A stretch of 6,967 nucleotides of DNA from Giesbergeria sp. (GTDB taxonomy: Bacteria; Pseudomonadota; Gammaproteobacteria; Burkholderiales; Burkholderiaceae_C). The stretch spans positions 1 through 6,967 of the forward strand of contig JAUYGP010000575.1 in NCBI GenBank assembly GCA_030690515.1, written 5' to 3'. Positions 6,424-6,967 of this stretch are shown piece after piece (positions within the stretch are counted from its first letter, which is position 1; each line of letters begins with the position of its first letter). Under the pieces are notes generated by a model that had not been told where the DNA came from, searched no databases, and saw only the letters and a list, made by a program, of their open reading frames with translations. A program made the translations under genes and the position numbers.

Positions 6424-6967
6424 ATGCAACCAAACAATGACGGAAAAGTGGTCCTCGAATTTGTATTCTTTCGAGACGGCGATCGACGTCATCGGCACGA
6501 TGGTGAATTCAACAAGGCCGGATACGTGGTCGATGGAACCCACGCATTGCATTTGCAAGGCAATCGCCTCGTGAAAACTCAACTCGGGCGGCTGAAGGTT
6601 TTTTCGCCCGAGGTCATTCCAATGTCGCTGGACGGCGCAGTCGGCCAGGCTATGCATGAATTCTTCACAGTAGAGCCTCTTGATCCTCGGCACTTTGGTT
6701 TTGGAATGAATGCGCTGACGGCTCAGGATTGGAGGTACTTCACACACCCTGCGCCGCCACTGCCAGAACCCGCTTCGATGCCAGAGGAACATTCGGCCCG
6801 GTGGGAGACTTTTTGGGCATTGGCTAAGCCGGCGGATCTCGTGTGCACATTCGACTCGTCAAGTCGCATGAGCCGGTTAATTTCTTGGGTTGATCGCGGG
6901 CAATGGAGCCATACAGCCATGTATTCTGGGCAAGGAACGGTCGTAGAGGCCACAACTTCGGGGTGTG
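6424..6967 (+). CDS. Predicted YiiX/NlpC-P60-like permuted papain-fold hydrolase (3' end outside window)
   Basis: This frame is open from the ATG at 6424 to the window edge (181 codons so far, no stop); the nearest in-frame stop upstream is TAG at 6373. Residues 1 to about 125 match nothing I recognise: they are polar and have no signal peptide or membrane segment. From about 137 the sequence takes on the pattern of YiiX/YaeF-type enzymes: PADLVCTFDSSSRMSRLISW, then WSHTAMYSGQGTVVEATTSG. His163 in SHTAMY is the likely catalytic His and VVEA (Glu175) follows, as in permuted papain-fold families where His precedes the catalytic Cys; that Cys would lie beyond the window. Such proteins are amidases or thioesterases acting on peptides or lipids; the substrate cannot be inferred here. 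No Shine-Dalgarno is visible. Hand counts give about 48-60% GC per line against about 68% in ntrY, and codon use is less GC-biased, suggesting acquired DNA. The existence of the gene is well supported; the family is moderately sure. Confidence 0.75.
   Translation, partial: MQPNNDGKVVLEFVFFRDGDRRHRHDGEFNKAGYVVDGTHALHLQGNRLVKTQLGRLKVFSPEVIPMSLDGAVGQAMHEFFTVEPLDPRHFGFGMNALTAQDWRYFTHPAPPLPEPASMPEEHSARWETFWALAKPADLVCTFDSSSRMSRLISWVDRGQWSHTAMYSGQGTVVEATTSGC

Noticed and set aside
6314..6574. Plus-strand open frame of 86 codons beginning inside the tRNA
   Set aside because: It starts in tRNA sequence, crosses the terminator hairpin and overlaps the hydrolase gene in another frame.
6391..6953. Two minus-strand open frames after the tRNA (6391-6792, 6723-6953)
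   Set aside because: The + strand frame from 6424 carries the recognisable SHTAMYSG / VVEA pattern and is open throughout, so these are its antisense shadows.

Overview
The window looks like a piece of a betaproteobacterial chromosome, most likely Burkholderiales and probably Comamonadaceae (Acidovorax/Rhodoferax/Polaromonas-like). The reasons are GC-rich coding sequence, the rpoC C-terminal sequence with an acidic Ala-rich tail, the gene order rsmB – DUF4390 – ntrY – ntrX, and an AGCGCTT…AAGCGCT palindromic element with TAGCTGC flanks that I recall as a dispersed repeat of Comamonadaceae. The taxon is inferred from sequence features alone; no database was searched.

Layout, all on the + strand. 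(1) 1-1043 is the 3' end of rpoC (RNA polymerase beta'), closed by a strong intrinsic terminator at 1066-1105. (2) 1183-6222 is a compact four-gene unit: rsmB (16S rRNA m5C967 methyltransferase), a secreted DUF4390 protein, an NtrY-type membrane histidine kinase, and a short NtrX-type response regulator with receiver and Fis-type DNA-binding domains but no AAA+ sigma54-activation domain. Spacing is tight: 7 nt, then an ATGA overlap, then 36 nt. (3) 6257-6399 is a tRNA-Phe(GAA) gene with a perfect TATAAT -10 box and a downstream hairpin terminator. (4) From 6424 to the window edge runs an open reading frame of at least 181 codons. It has lower GC, no visible Shine-Dalgarno, and a C-terminal domain resembling YiiX/NlpC-P60-type permuted papain-fold hydrolases.

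How they work together: rpoC and rsmB belong to transcription and ribosome maturation. NtrY would sense a periplasmic or membrane signal and phosphorylate NtrX at Asp52. The DUF4390 protein is exported and translationally linked to NtrY, so it is a candidate accessory of that sensor. The gene after the tRNA looks compositionally distinct and may be accessory DNA at a tRNA locus.

Most notable points: a repeat-like, AT-richer patch forms an in-frame part of rsmB without changing its length; the tRNA-Phe has two non-canonical positions (G8 and a C5·A68 mismatch); the response regulator lacks AAA+; and the partial hydrolase gene may be read from a leaderless transcript. I see no CRISPR array, complete mobile element, integrase or clearly undescribed multi-gene system in the window.
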